Part shown: one piece after another, positions 16,330-23,963 of the stretch
How positions within the stretch are numbered: the first letter of the stretch is position 1
How the letters are laid out: each line of letters opens with the position of its first letter
Source: Modestobacter sp. VKM Ac-2984
Lineage (GTDB): Bacteria > Actinomycetota > Actinomycetes > Mycobacteriales > Geodermatophilaceae
Assembly (NCBI RefSeq): GCF_026967985.1
Contig: NZ_JAPVBJ010000002.1
Location: forward strand, 476,349-540,348
Reading direction: 5' to 3'
Length of the DNA stretch: 64,000 bases
Position numbers and translations under genes: made by a program
The notes under the pieces: generated by a model
The model's database searches: none
Seen by the model: the letters and a program-made list of their open reading frames with translations, nothing else
Told to the model about the DNA's origin: nothing

Positions 16330-16751
16330 GAGCCGACGCTCCCGCTCCCGACCCGGCCCGAGCCGATGCCGCCGGAGATCCGGGTGCCGGAGGTGACCCG
16401 GCCGCTGCCGGGCAGCCCGGCCCGGGACCGCGCCGTGGTGTCGGCGGGGTTCACCCGGGTCGCGGCGCCGGTGTACTGCTGCGGGATGGTCTGCCCGACC
16501 GCGTACCGGTTGCCGCCGAAGCCACCCAGCAGGAAGAAGTAGGGCACCCCGCCGATGAAGCCGCCGCTGCGCTCGGCCTCCTCGCACAGCTCCTCGTCGA
16601 CCACCTGGTCCTGGTCGTCGACGCAGTAGACCCGTTCGGCCTCCTGCTCCTCGGCCCCGGTGCCGCAGGCGGACAGGAAGCCCATCGCCGCACCGGTCAG
16701 GCTGACCGTGCCGATCGCCGCCCGCACCCGGTTGCTCCTCGACGTGCTCAC
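16326..16751 (-). CDS. YgiB-like lipoprotein
   Basis: 141-aa exported protein. An N-terminal basic and hydrophobic stretch ends in the lipobox LSAC (FLSACGTG), so it is probably lipid-anchored on the outer face of the membrane. Two cysteines flank an acidic stretch (YCVDDQDQVVDEELCEE), followed by the aromatic/glycine segment PYFFLLGGFGGNRY and a flexible Ser/Gly/Arg tail. Position directly before, and overlapping, the YgiC-like gene, plus the acidic Cys pair, suggest the YgiB (DUF1190) role. Sequence similarity alone is weak. The GTG at 16751 follows GAGGAG. Confidence 0.75.
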   Translation of the reverse strand: MSTSRSNRVRAAIGTVSLTGAAMGFLSACGTGAEEQEAERVYCVDDQDQVVDEELCEEAERSGGFIGGVPYFFLLGGFGGNRYAVGQTIPQQYTGAATRVNPADTTARSRAGLPGSGRVTSGTRISGGIGSGRVGSGSVGS

Positions 16752-16916
16752 CGTCCGCGCTCCTCACCTGGGCGTCCACCGTGTCCCCGGACCGCACATG
16801 CTGTCGGACCCGGGGTCCCGCGGTGCACCCGACCCCTCGCATCATCCCCGGATCCGCACCGCAGGCGGTGTCCGCCGCACGCGGGTGCCGGATCGCGATC
16901 GGGGTAGGGGCCGGGG

Positions 16917-17705
16917 ATGCACCTCGCAGCGCACCGGACCGGCTCCGGCGACCCCCTCGTCCTCGTGCACGGCCTGGGTGGCTCCTGGCGCTCCTGGGAC
17001 CCGGTGCTCCCGGGCCTGGCGGCGGCCCGGGAGGTGGTCGCCGTGGACCTGCCCGGCTTCGCCGGTGACACCCCGCCGCTGGCGGACCCCACGTTCGGGT
17101 CGATGACCGACGCCGTGGCGGGCTGGCTGCGGGCCGAGGGGCTGGCCGACGCCCCGCTGGTCGGCAGCTCGCTGGGGGCCCGGATGGTCCTGGAGCTGGC
17201 CCGGCGGGGGCTGGGTGGGGACGCCGTGGCGCTCGACCCGGGCGGGTTCTGGACCGACCGGGAGGCCGCGGTCTTCCTCGCCAGCCTGCGCGCCTCGATC
17301 GCGCTGGTCCGCCGGGTCCGGCCGGCGCTCCCCGCGCTGCTGGGCAACCCGGCCGGGCGGACGGCGCTGCTGGCCCAGTTCTCCGCCCGCCCGTGGGCAC
17401 TGGACGGCGAGGTGGCCACCCGTGAGCTCACCGGGTACGCGCAGTCGCCGTCCTTCGACGCCGTCCTCACCGACCTCGCCCGCGGGCCACGCCAGCAGGG
17501 CGCCCCGGCCGGGTCGCTGCCCGGCCGGCTGACCATCGGCTGGGGACGGCGGGACCGGGTGACCCTGGCCCGCCAGGCGGCGCGGGCGGTCGAGGCCTTC
17601 CCGGACGCCGAGCTGCACTGGTTCGACGGCTCCGGCCACTTCCCGATGTGGGACGTGCCTGCGGAGACCGTCGACCTGGTGCTCGCCGCCACGGCCCGCC
17701 GATGA
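16917..17705 (+). CDS. Alpha/beta hydrolase
   Basis: 262-aa alpha/beta-hydrolase fold enzyme. Seen: oxyanion-hole segment LVHGLGGS, nucleophile elbow VGSSLGARM (G-x-S-x-G), and a C-terminal catalytic His in DGSGHFPMWD. The acid residue is probably the Asp in GRRDRVT. The substrate is not predictable; similar proteins are annotated as esterases or haloalkane-dehalogenase-like hydrolases. The ATG at 16917 follows a weak AGGGG. It diverges from the YgiB-like gene across a 165-bp gap in which I see no clear promoter motif. Confidence 0.85.
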   Translation: MHLAAHRTGSGDPLVLVHGLGGSWRSWDPVLPGLAAAREVVAVDLPGFAGDTPPLADPTFGSMTDAVAGWLRAEGLADAPLVGSSLGARMVLELARRGLGGDAVALDPGGFWTDREAAVFLASLRASIALVRRVRPALPALLGNPAGRTALLAQFSARPWALDGEVATRELTGYAQSPSFDAVLTDLARGPRQQGAPAGSLPGRLTIGWGRRDRVTLARQAARAVEAFPDAELHWFDGSGHFPMWDVPAETVDLVLAATARR

Positions 17706-17777
17706 GTTCCCGGGGGCATGGCCGTCTGACCTGGTGACGGGACCGGGTGGCGGTCCCAGGAACCGAGGAGCTCCACC

Positions 17778-18179
17778 GTGCGCATGATCTTCGTCAACCT
17801 GCCGGTCGCCGACCTGGACCGGGCCGTGGCCTTCTACGCGGCGCTGGGCTTCGTCAACAACGCCCAGTTCACCGATGAGACCGCGGCCGCGATGGTCGTC
17901 GAGGAGAACATCGTGGTGATGCTGATGACCCGGGAGAAGTTCGCCGGCTTCGTGCCCGGCCAGGTCGGCGACCCGGCGCAGGCGACCTCGGTCCTGCTCG
18001 CCCTGTCGGCAGGTGGCCGCGAGGAGTGCGACGACACGCTGGGCAAGGCCCTGGAAGCGGGCGGCAAGCCCTGGCAGCCGGCCCAGGACCACGGGTTCAT
18101 GTACGGCACCAGCTTCGCGGATCCCGACGGCAACGCCTGGGAGGTGACCTGGATGGACCCCGCCGTCATCCAGGGCTGA
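17778..18179 (+). CDS. VOC family (glyoxalase/bleomycin-resistance-like) protein
   Basis: 133-aa single VOC module. The N-terminus MIFVNLPVADLDRAVAFYAALGF and the C-terminal DPDGNAWEVTW are the typical strand-helix and metal-ligand segments. Proteins of this type bind small molecules or catalyse metal-dependent chemistry as dimers; the role here is not identifiable. The GTG at 17778 follows GAGGAG with a 7-nt gap. It is followed by a hairpin terminator and by the convergent DUF1348 gene. Confidence 0.88.
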   Translation: MRMIFVNLPVADLDRAVAFYAALGFVNNAQFTDETAAAMVVEENIVVMLMTREKFAGFVPGQVGDPAQATSVLLALSAGGREECDDTLGKALEAGGKPWQPAQDHGFMYGTSFADPDGNAWEVTWMDPAVIQG

Positions 18180-18196
18180 CCGGCCCCGTCGAGTGG

Positions 18197-18240
18197 CGAC
18201 CTGTGCACGCCTCCCCGTCGGGCGAGGCGTGCGCAGGTCG
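18197..18240 (+). terminator. Hairpin terminator of the VOC gene
   Basis: 17-bp stem (18197-18213 and 18224-18240) with a 10-nt loop. The only non-Watson-Crick position becomes a U-G pair in plus-strand RNA but an A-C mismatch in minus-strand RNA, which favours the VOC transcript. Confidence 0.65.
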
Positions 18241-18252
18241 AGAGTCGGTGGC

Positions 18253-18705
18253 TCAGTGCAGCGGGATCTCCGGCTCGCCGGGGGTGCGCGGGCCGGTCAG
18301 CCGCCGCTCGGCCTCGGTGATCGGGACGTCGTTGATGCTGGCCTCCCGCCGCCGCATCAGCCCGTGCGCGTCGAACTCCCAGTTCTCGTTGCCGTAGCTG
18401 CGCCACCACTGCCCGGCGGCGTCGTGCCACTCGTACTGGAACCGGACGGCGATCCGGTCGTCGGTGAAGGCCCACAGCGACTTGCGCAGCACGTAGTCCA
18501 GCTCGCGTGCCCACTTCGCGGTGAGGAAGGCGACGATCTCGGCGCGCCCGGTGACGAAGGTGTCCCGGTTCCGCCACACCGAGTCCTCGGTGTAGGCCAG
18601 CGAGACCCGCTCGGGGTCCCGGCTGTTCCAGGCGTCCTCGGCCGCCTGCACCTTCGCGGCGGCGGTCTCGGCGGTGAACGGGGGCAGCGGCGGGCGATCG
18701 GTCAC
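18253..18705 (-). CDS. DUF1348 / NTF2-like (SnoaL fold) protein
   Basis: 150-aa NTF2-like protein of the DUF1348 family, recognised by [36 protein letters not shown] and [12 protein letters not shown]. The fold forms a small-molecule pocket and is often a binding or isomerase-type protein; no catalytic role is established for DUF1348. The GTG at 18705 is reached 20 nt after the stop of the DUF2237 gene, so the two form a minus-strand operon. Confidence 0.85.
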   Translation of the reverse strand: MTDRPPLPPFTAETAAAKVQAAEDAWNSRDPERVSLAYTEDSVWRNRDTFVTGRAEIVAFLTAKWARELDYVLRKSLWAFTDDRIAVRFQYEWHDAAGQWWRSYGNENWEFDAHGLMRRREASINDVPITEAERRLTGPRTPGEPEIPLH

Positions 18706-18724
18706 CCGCCCATCCTGGCCCACG

Positions 18725-19123
18725 TCAGAGCGAGGAGAGGTCGTCCGGGACGTCGACGGCCTGGGACCGCAGCACGTCCAGCGGCACGACCTCCAGGGCG
18801 CGGGCGTTGGTCGCGGCCAGCACCACCCCGGCCGGCGCACCCGCCTCGAGGGCCTGCAGCCAGCGGACGGCGACCACGCACCAGCGGTCGCCCGGGCGCA
18901 ACCCGGGGAAGGAGTACTCCGGGCGCGGGGTGGCCAGGTCGTTGCCCAGCTCGCGCTGCATCTGCAGGAACTCCGCGGAGACCACCGCACAGACCGTGTG
19001 GCTGCCCAGGTCGGCCGGCCCGGTGCGGCACGACCCGTCCCGGGTGAAGCCGGTCATCGGGTCGGTGCCGCACGGCTCCAGCGGGCCACCGAGCACGTTG
19101 CGGTCCTCGCCGGGGTCGGTCAT
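18725..19123 (-). CDS. DUF2237 family protein
   Basis: 132-aa DUF2237 protein. Family features seen: [40 protein letters not shown], with three conserved cysteines (C18, C32 and C45), then [20 protein letters not shown] and VPLDVL. The cysteine pattern suggests a metal site, which is inference. No ribosome-binding site is visible before the ATG at 19123, so it may be leaderless. First gene of a two-gene operon with the DUF1348 gene; diverges from the epimerase-like gene at 19215. Confidence 0.88.
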   Translation of the reverse strand: MTDPGEDRNVLGGPLEPCGTDPMTGFTRDGSCRTGPADLGSHTVCAVVSAEFLQMQRELGNDLATPRPEYSFPGLRPGDRWCVVAVRWLQALEAGAPAGVVLAATNARALEVVPLDVLRSQAVDVPDDLSSL

Positions 19124-19214
19124 GGGGTGATCATCGCGCCGCCGGAGCCCGCCTGCTGGGTGGATGGTGTGCCCCTGAGTCGCGCCCGACCGGCCCGACC
19201 GGGAGGCTGGGGTC

Positions 19215-20141
19215 GTGCGAGTACTGGTCACTGGGGCGTCGGGGTTCGTCGGCAGCAGGCTGGCGCCTGCCCTGGAGGAGGCCGGGCACGAGGTCCGGGC
19301 GATGACCCGGCACCCGGACACCTACTCCGGGGCCGGCACGGCGGTGCGGGGGGACGTCGGTGACGAGGCGTCGTTGCGCGACGCGCTCGCCGACTGCGAG
19401 GCCGCCTACTACCTGGTCCACTCGCTGGACTCGGCGGACTTCCAGGAGAAGGACGCCGCGGCCGCCCGTTCCTTCGCCCGGGCCGCAGCCGATGCCGGGA
19501 TCGGCCGGATCGTCTACCTGGGCGGGCTCGGCAACGACTCCGACGACCTCTCCGCGCACCTGCGCAGCCGCCGCCAGGTCGAGGAGCTGCTGGGGGAGAC
19601 GGGTGTGCCGGTCACCGCGCTGCGGGCCGGGATCGTGGTCGGCCACGGCGGGGTCTCCTGGGAGATGACCCGCCAGCTCGTCGCGCACCTGCCGGCGATG
19701 GTCACCCCGCGCTGGGTGCACACCCGGACCCAGCCGATCGCGATCGCCGACGTCGTCCGGTACCTGGTCGGGGTGCTGGAGGCCCCGGAGGCCGAGGGCC
19801 GGGCGTTCGACGTGGGCGGCCCCGAGGTGCTGGAGTACCTGGAGATGCTCACCCGGGTCGCGGAGATCCAGGGACGCCGGCTGCTGATCGTCCCGGTGCC
19901 GCTGCTGAGCCCGAAGCTCTCCTCCTACTGGCTGTCCCTGGTCACCGACGTCGACGTGCAGACCGGCCGGTCGCTGATCGACTCGATGACCAACGAGGTG
20001 GTGGTGAAGGACGACTCGATCCGCCGGGTCGTCCCGTTCGAGCCGATGCCCTACGACGACGCGGTGCTGACCGCGCTGGGCGAACGCGCCCGGGCCCGCC
20101 GGGACGCCCGGGGGTCGAAGACGGCGGGGCTGGCCGGATGA
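19215..20141 (+). CDS. NAD(P)-binding epimerase/NmrA-like oxidoreductase
   Basis: 308-aa atypical or extended SDR. The N-terminus VRVLVTGASGFVGSRLAPALEEAGHEV is the Rossmann motif; YYLVHSLDS and VYLGGLGND resemble the NAD(P)H-binding, DUF2867-linked subfamily often associated with quinone or ubiquinone-like chemistry. There is no clear YxxxK in the usual place. The C-terminal part (LLSPKLSSYWLSLVTDVD) is typical of the longer members. The GTG at 19215 follows GGGAGG by 8 nt. The stop overlaps the CPBP gene start (ATGA), indicating co-translation. Confidence 0.85.
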   Translation: MRVLVTGASGFVGSRLAPALEEAGHEVRAMTRHPDTYSGAGTAVRGDVGDEASLRDALADCEAAYYLVHSLDSADFQEKDAAAARSFARAAADAGIGRIVYLGGLGNDSDDLSAHLRSRRQVEELLGETGVPVTALRAGIVVGHGGVSWEMTRQLVAHLPAMVTPRWVHTRTQPIAIADVVRYLVGVLEAPEAEGRAFDVGGPEVLEYLEMLTRVAEIQGRRLLIVPVPLLSPKLSSYWLSLVTDVDVQTGRSLIDSMTNEVVVKDDSIRRVVPFEPMPYDDAVLTALGERARARRDARGSKTAGLAG

Positions 20142-20932
20142 CGCGTACCGAGCGCCGGCCCGGGCAGGCCGTGCTGTCCGACGCCCGGCTGAGGCGGCTG
20201 CTGGCCCGGGCGCCGTCCTGGCTGGTGGACAAGGTGCCGCGGGACCACCGGGAGACCGACGAGGCCTTCCGGCGCCGTCGGCGGGTGACCGCCGGCGTCT
20301 CCCTGGCCGGGGCCGGGCTGCTCGGCGTCTCGCTGTCGACGAAGCCCGGCTCGACGGCGTTCTACGCCCTGACCTTGGGCGTGGCCGGCACCTGGGTGGC
20401 CGGCGGCCTCGCCTCCGGGCCGCTGCACCTGGGCTGGGTGCAGACCCCCAAGGCCACGCTGCGCCGCCCGCTGCTCACCCCGGTCGTGGCCGGGACGGGG
20501 GCGTTCGCGTCGTTCTACGCCGCGGCGCTGGTGGCCAAGCGCATCCCGCCGCTGGACGCGGCGATCTCCCGGGTGCTGCGCTACGCCCAGCAGGGCTCTG
20601 CACCGCTGGTGCTCACCACGACGCTGGCCAACGGCATCGCCGAGGAGGTCTTCTTCCGCGGCGCGCTCTACGCGGCGGCCGGCGTCCACCACCCGGTGCT
20701 CAAGTCCTCCGCCGTCTACACGCTGGCCACCGTCGCGACCCGCAACCCGGCGCTGGTGCTCGCCTCGGTGCCGATGGGCCTGCTGTTCGCGCTGCAGCGG
20801 CGGGTCACCGGCGGCATCCAGGCGCCGGTGCTCACCCACGCCACCTGGTCGGTGCTGATGCTGCGGTACCTGCCGCCGCTGTTCGCCGACGAGTCCTCGG
20901 TGAACGACCCGCACCCCGCCGAAGGACTCTGA
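20138..20932 (+). CDS. CPBP family intramembrane glutamic endopeptidase-like protein
   Basis: 264-aa membrane protein of the CPBP (CAAX protease and bacteriocin-processing, ABI) family. Motif 1 is GIAEEVFFRGAL (EExxxR); a later membrane segment carries a conserved His (APVLTHATWS). About six hydrophobic segments follow a ~45-residue basic cytoplasmic N-terminus. Catalytic residues are present, so proteolysis is plausible, but the substrate is unknown. Its start overlaps the stop of the epimerase-like gene (ATGA). Confidence 0.87.
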   Translation: MTRTERRPGQAVLSDARLRRLLARAPSWLVDKVPRDHRETDEAFRRRRRVTAGVSLAGAGLLGVSLSTKPGSTAFYALTLGVAGTWVAGGLASGPLHLGWVQTPKATLRRPLLTPVVAGTGAFASFYAAALVAKRIPPLDAAISRVLRYAQQGSAPLVLTTTLANGIAEEVFFRGALYAAAGVHHPVLKSSAVYTLATVATRNPALVLASVPMGLLFALQRRVTGGIQAPVLTHATWSVLMLRYLPPLFADESSVNDPHPAEGL

Positions 20933-20938
20933 TCCCGG

Positions 20939-21973
20939 TCAGGCCGGGCGGGCCAGCAGCTCCGTCAGCGCCTGGTCGATGAACGCGTTGTCCGCCGGGT
21001 TCTGACCCAGGCCGGCGAAGTGCCCGTAGACGGTCGGGATGACCCGGACCTCACCGTTCGGGATGAACTGCGACGCCCACTCCTCGTCCTCCGGCGGGAA
21101 GTACAGGTCGGTCTCCGCCGGCATGGCCAGCAGCGGGCAGCGGATGGAGCGCAGCGCCGCCTCGGTGTCACCGTCGAAGCCCGGGGTCCTCCCGACGTCG
21201 CCGTGCTCCCAGGTCCACAGCATCCCCAGCAGGTCGTTGGGGTCGCGGTCGTCGAGCCAGAAGCCCTCCCAGAACCCGACGAGGAAGTCCTCCAGTGAGG
21301 AGAAGCCGAGGTTGCGGTACTCCCGCTGCCAGTAGAAGGCCTGCGACAGGCCCCAGCCGGCGTAGATCCGGGCGAAGGCCCGCAGCCCGGCGGTGGGCAG
21401 CGCATCCCGCCGGTAGCGGCCGCCCGCGAACGCCGGGTCGAGGGTGAGTGCGGCGCGCAGGCTCTTCAGGAAGACCTGGTTGTGCTCGCTGGTGACCGCC
21501 GAACCGACGATCGGCGCCGCCCGCTTCACCATCTCGGGGTGGCTGACCGCCCACTGGTAGGTCTGGCCGGCGCCCATGGAGGAGCCGAGGACCAGCTCGA
21601 CGGACTCGATGCCCCACTTCTGCGTGAGCAGCCGGTGCTGCACCTCGACCTGATCGTGGAAGGTCACGTTGGGGAAGCTCGGCCCGTCGTAGGGCGGCGG
21701 GGTGTTGCTCGGCGACGTCGACAGGCCGTTGTTCAGCTGGTTGGGGACGACGATGAAGTACTTCTCCGGGTCCAGCGCCAGACCCGGCCCCGTCGTCCAC
21801 TCGTTGGCGTCGTGCCAGGCGCTGTACCAGGTGGGGTGGACGATCACGTTCGACTTCTCGGCGTTCAGCGTGCCGTACGTCTTGTAGGCGAGCTGGGCTC
21901 CGCGCAGGGTCGCGCCGCCCTGCAGGACGACGTCCCCCAGGTCGAAGAGCTCGTGGTCGGTGGGCCGCGGCAT
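20939..21973 (-). CDS. Homoserine O-acetyltransferase-like alpha/beta hydrolase
   Basis: 344-aa alpha/beta-hydrolase of the homoserine acetyltransferase (MetX-like) superfamily. Seen: LAYKTYGTLNAEKSNVIVHPTWYS near the N-terminus, nucleophile elbow LGSSMGAGQ, an Asp in PAETDLYFPP and the His in YGHFAGLG. True MetX proteins carry other substrate-binding residues, and homologues beside formamidase genes are simply annotated as hydrolases. It lies 29 nt downstream of fmdA on the same strand, so a role in amide or acyl metabolism is inferred. The ATG at 21973 follows GAGGAG. Confidence 0.85.
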   Translation of the reverse strand: MPRPTDHELFDLGDVVLQGGATLRGAQLAYKTYGTLNAEKSNVIVHPTWYSAWHDANEWTTGPGLALDPEKYFIVVPNQLNNGLSTSPSNTPPPYDGPSFPNVTFHDQVEVQHRLLTQKWGIESVELVLGSSMGAGQTYQWAVSHPEMVKRAAPIVGSAVTSEHNQVFLKSLRAALTLDPAFAGGRYRRDALPTAGLRAFARIYAGWGLSQAFYWQREYRNLGFSSLEDFLVGFWEGFWLDDRDPNDLLGMLWTWEHGDVGRTPGFDGDTEAALRSIRCPLLAMPAETDLYFPPEDEEWASQFIPNGEVRVIPTVYGHFAGLGQNPADNAFIDQALTELLARPA

Positions 21974-22002
21974 CGCTGCTCCTCAGGGCTCGGGCCGGGC
22001 GG

Positions 22003-23256
22003 TCAGAAGCTCGATCGGGGGACGCCCATGCCCGGGTCGATCCGCGTCGGGCCGGACGCCGAGGGGGTGACGTCGACGTCGAAGATCCCGGTGGGGAGGT
22101 AGACGGTGGCGCAGGAGTTGGGGATGTCGACGACCCCGGACAGCCGGCCCTCGATCGGCGCGGCGCCGAGGATCATGTACGCCTGCTCGGGCGACCAGCC
22201 GAACTTCGTCAGGTAGTCGATCGCGTGCAGGCAGGCCCGCTGGTAGGACAGGTGCGAGTCCAGGTAGCGCTGCTCGTCGTCCAGCGTCACCGACGTCCCG
22301 GAGAAGGCCAGCCACTTCTCGTACCGAGGGTCGACGTTGCCCGGCATGAAGATGGCGTTCTCACCGACCCCGTAGGTCTCCATGCCGCCCTTGATCAGGT
22401 CGACGTGCAGGTCGATGAAGCCGCCCATCTCGATGGCCCCGCAGAAGGTGATCTCGCCGTCGCCCTGGGAGAAGTGCAGGTCGCCCAGCGACAGCTTCGC
22501 CCCGGGCACGTAGACGGGGTAGAAGACCCGGCTGCCCTTGGTCAGGTTCTTGATGTCCTGGTTGCCACCGTTCTCCCGGGGCGGTGCGGTGCGCGCGGCC
22601 TCGCCGGCGACGCGGTCGTACTCCGCGCCGGTCAGGCCGGAGAGGATGGCGTCCTGCGGCAGCGGGGGCAGGGCCAGCGGTGGGACCCGGTCGGGGTCGG
22701 TGGCGATCAGCGCACCCTCGCGCCGGTTCCAGCGGGCCAGCAACTCCGCCGACGGCGCGGTGCCCATCAGACCCGGGTGCACGATGCCGGTGAACGACAC
22801 GTGCGGGACGTGCCGGGAGGTCGCCGTCTGCCCGGCGAAGTCCCAGATCACCTTGTAGGCGTCCGGGAACTGGTCGGTCAGGAACCCGCCACCGTTCTGC
22901 TTGGCGAAGATGCCCGTGTACCCCCAGCCCTGCCCGGCCAGCGGGCCGGAGTCCTCCTGCGGGATCGGCCCGACGTCGAGGATGTCGACGATCAGCAGGT
23001 CACCGGGCTCGGCACCCTCCACGGCGAAGGGGCCGCTCAGCACGTGCACCGTGGACAGCGGTGCGTCCCGGATGTCGTCGGCGGAGTCGTCGTTGTGGAT
23101 CGCCCCGTCGAACCACTCGCGGCAGTCGACCCGGAAGGTGTCCCCGGGGCGGACGGTCACCTGGGCCGGGATGTCGGGGTGCCAGCGGTTGTGGCCGATG
23201 TGCTGCTGCTCGGTGAACGGCTTGCTGGAGTCGAGGGGGAACAGGCGCTCGGGCAT
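22003..23256 (-). CDS. fmdA: Formamidase
   Basis: 417-aa acetamidase/formamidase-family enzyme, hydrolysing formamide (or short-chain amides) to the acid plus ammonia. Length matches Methylophilus FmdA-type proteins. Family-type stretches: HNRWHPDIPAQVTVRPGDTFRVDCREWFDGAIHNDDSADD, PGDLLIVDILDVGPIP, HVPHVSFTGIVHPGLMGTAPS and LSLGDLHFSQGDGEITFCGAIEMGGF. The ATG at 23256 follows AGGAG. It is flanked on the same strand by fmdB upstream and the acyltransferase-like hydrolase downstream. No amide/urea ABC transporter is in view. Confidence 0.93.
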   Translation of the reverse strand: MPERLFPLDSSKPFTEQQHIGHNRWHPDIPAQVTVRPGDTFRVDCREWFDGAIHNDDSADDIRDAPLSTVHVLSGPFAVEGAEPGDLLIVDILDVGPIPQEDSGPLAGQGWGYTGIFAKQNGGGFLTDQFPDAYKVIWDFAGQTATSRHVPHVSFTGIVHPGLMGTAPSAELLARWNRREGALIATDPDRVPPLALPPLPQDAILSGLTGAEYDRVAGEAARTAPPRENGGNQDIKNLTKGSRVFYPVYVPGAKLSLGDLHFSQGDGEITFCGAIEMGGFIDLHVDLIKGGMETYGVGENAIFMPGNVDPRYEKWLAFSGTSVTLDDEQRYLDSHLSYQRACLHAIDYLTKFGWSPEQAYMILGAAPIEGRLSGVVDIPNSCATVYLPTGIFDVDVTPSASGPTRIDPGMGVPRSSF

Positions 23257-23369
23257 GGCTGGCTCCTGGGCTCGGGTCGGGCTGCGGGGCGTCTGGCCGA
23301 CGGTTCGGTGCGGGGTCGCACGCCGCCGGGTGGGTCGGGGTCCGCCGTCGGACCTGGGGAGGGGCGACC

Positions 23370-23660
23370 TCAGGGCCGCGGCAGCCGACTCAGGGCCGGG
23401 TTGCGCAGCACGTCGGCCCGGCGGCCGGCCCGCGGACCGGGCGGCGGGGCGGAGACGACGTCGGGCTGGTCACTGGTGCGCTCCGTGCGCTCGACCAGGG
23501 CGCGGCGCACCGGGGACCCGAACGAGAGGCGGGGTGCGGTGAACACCCGTGCGGCGGTCGAGCCGCAGGCCGGGCACGGGACCGTGGGTGGAGCGGCGCC
23601 CATCGCGCAGCGGGACTCGGTCGTGCCGTGGTGGGTGCAGCGGTACAGGTAGACGGCGAT
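23370..23660 (-). CDS. fmdB: FmdB-family zinc-ribbon regulatory protein, apparent ATC start
   Basis: 96-aa FmdB-like protein, thought to regulate the formamidase downstream. Homology begins at IAVYLYRCTHHG, where the family has MPxYEYRC. That codon is ATC (23660-23658), placed exactly 6 nt after GGAGG, and no ATG/GTG/TTG lies nearby in frame. Either ATC is the start or the initiation codon has mutated. The zinc ribbon has one regular knuckle, CPACGS, while the first is CTHHG where the family has CxxCG, so one ligand may be His. The C-terminal half is Arg/Pro-rich and disordered. Confidence 0.7.
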   Translation of the reverse strand: MAVYLYRCTHHGTTESRCAMGAAPPTVPCPACGSTAARVFTAPRLSFGSPVRRALVERTERTSDQPDVVSAPPPGPRAGRRADVLRNPALSRLPRP

Positions 23661-23963
23661 GTCGGACCTCCGGGCGACCGGCGGAGGGTCACTCGGCCCT
23701 CCGGACCAGGCGCACGCTCGTCCCGCCGTGAGGAGGCGGTCAAGGCGCGCAGGAGCTCGGATCGGGCCCGTTCCCGTCATCGTGCGGCGCGTCGTGACGG
23801 AGTGGGTGGTGTGTCCCGGCATGTCGCGGTCGGCCGACCGTGGGGTCGAACCGGTCCGTCACGCTGAGTCCCGGTGTTGCCTCGGTCACGTAGGCGTGCA
23901 TCGGCGCTCTGGTTACCCGACAGTAGGTCGATCCGGACTCTCCCGAACCAGGAGGCACCGACG
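23661..23963. promoter_or_regulatory. Divergent intergenic region, fmdB / acyl-CoA dehydrogenase
   Basis: 303 bp without a convincing gene. It holds a perfect 14-bp palindrome CGGTCGGCCGACCG (23827-23840), a plausible operator for a dimeric regulator. I find no good -10/-35 pair; promoters for both divergent genes should be here. Confidence 0.4.

Noticed and set aside
20939-21973. Methionine-pathway MetX
   Set aside because: Fold matches, but cluster with formamidase and no met genes nearby; no sulfur context.
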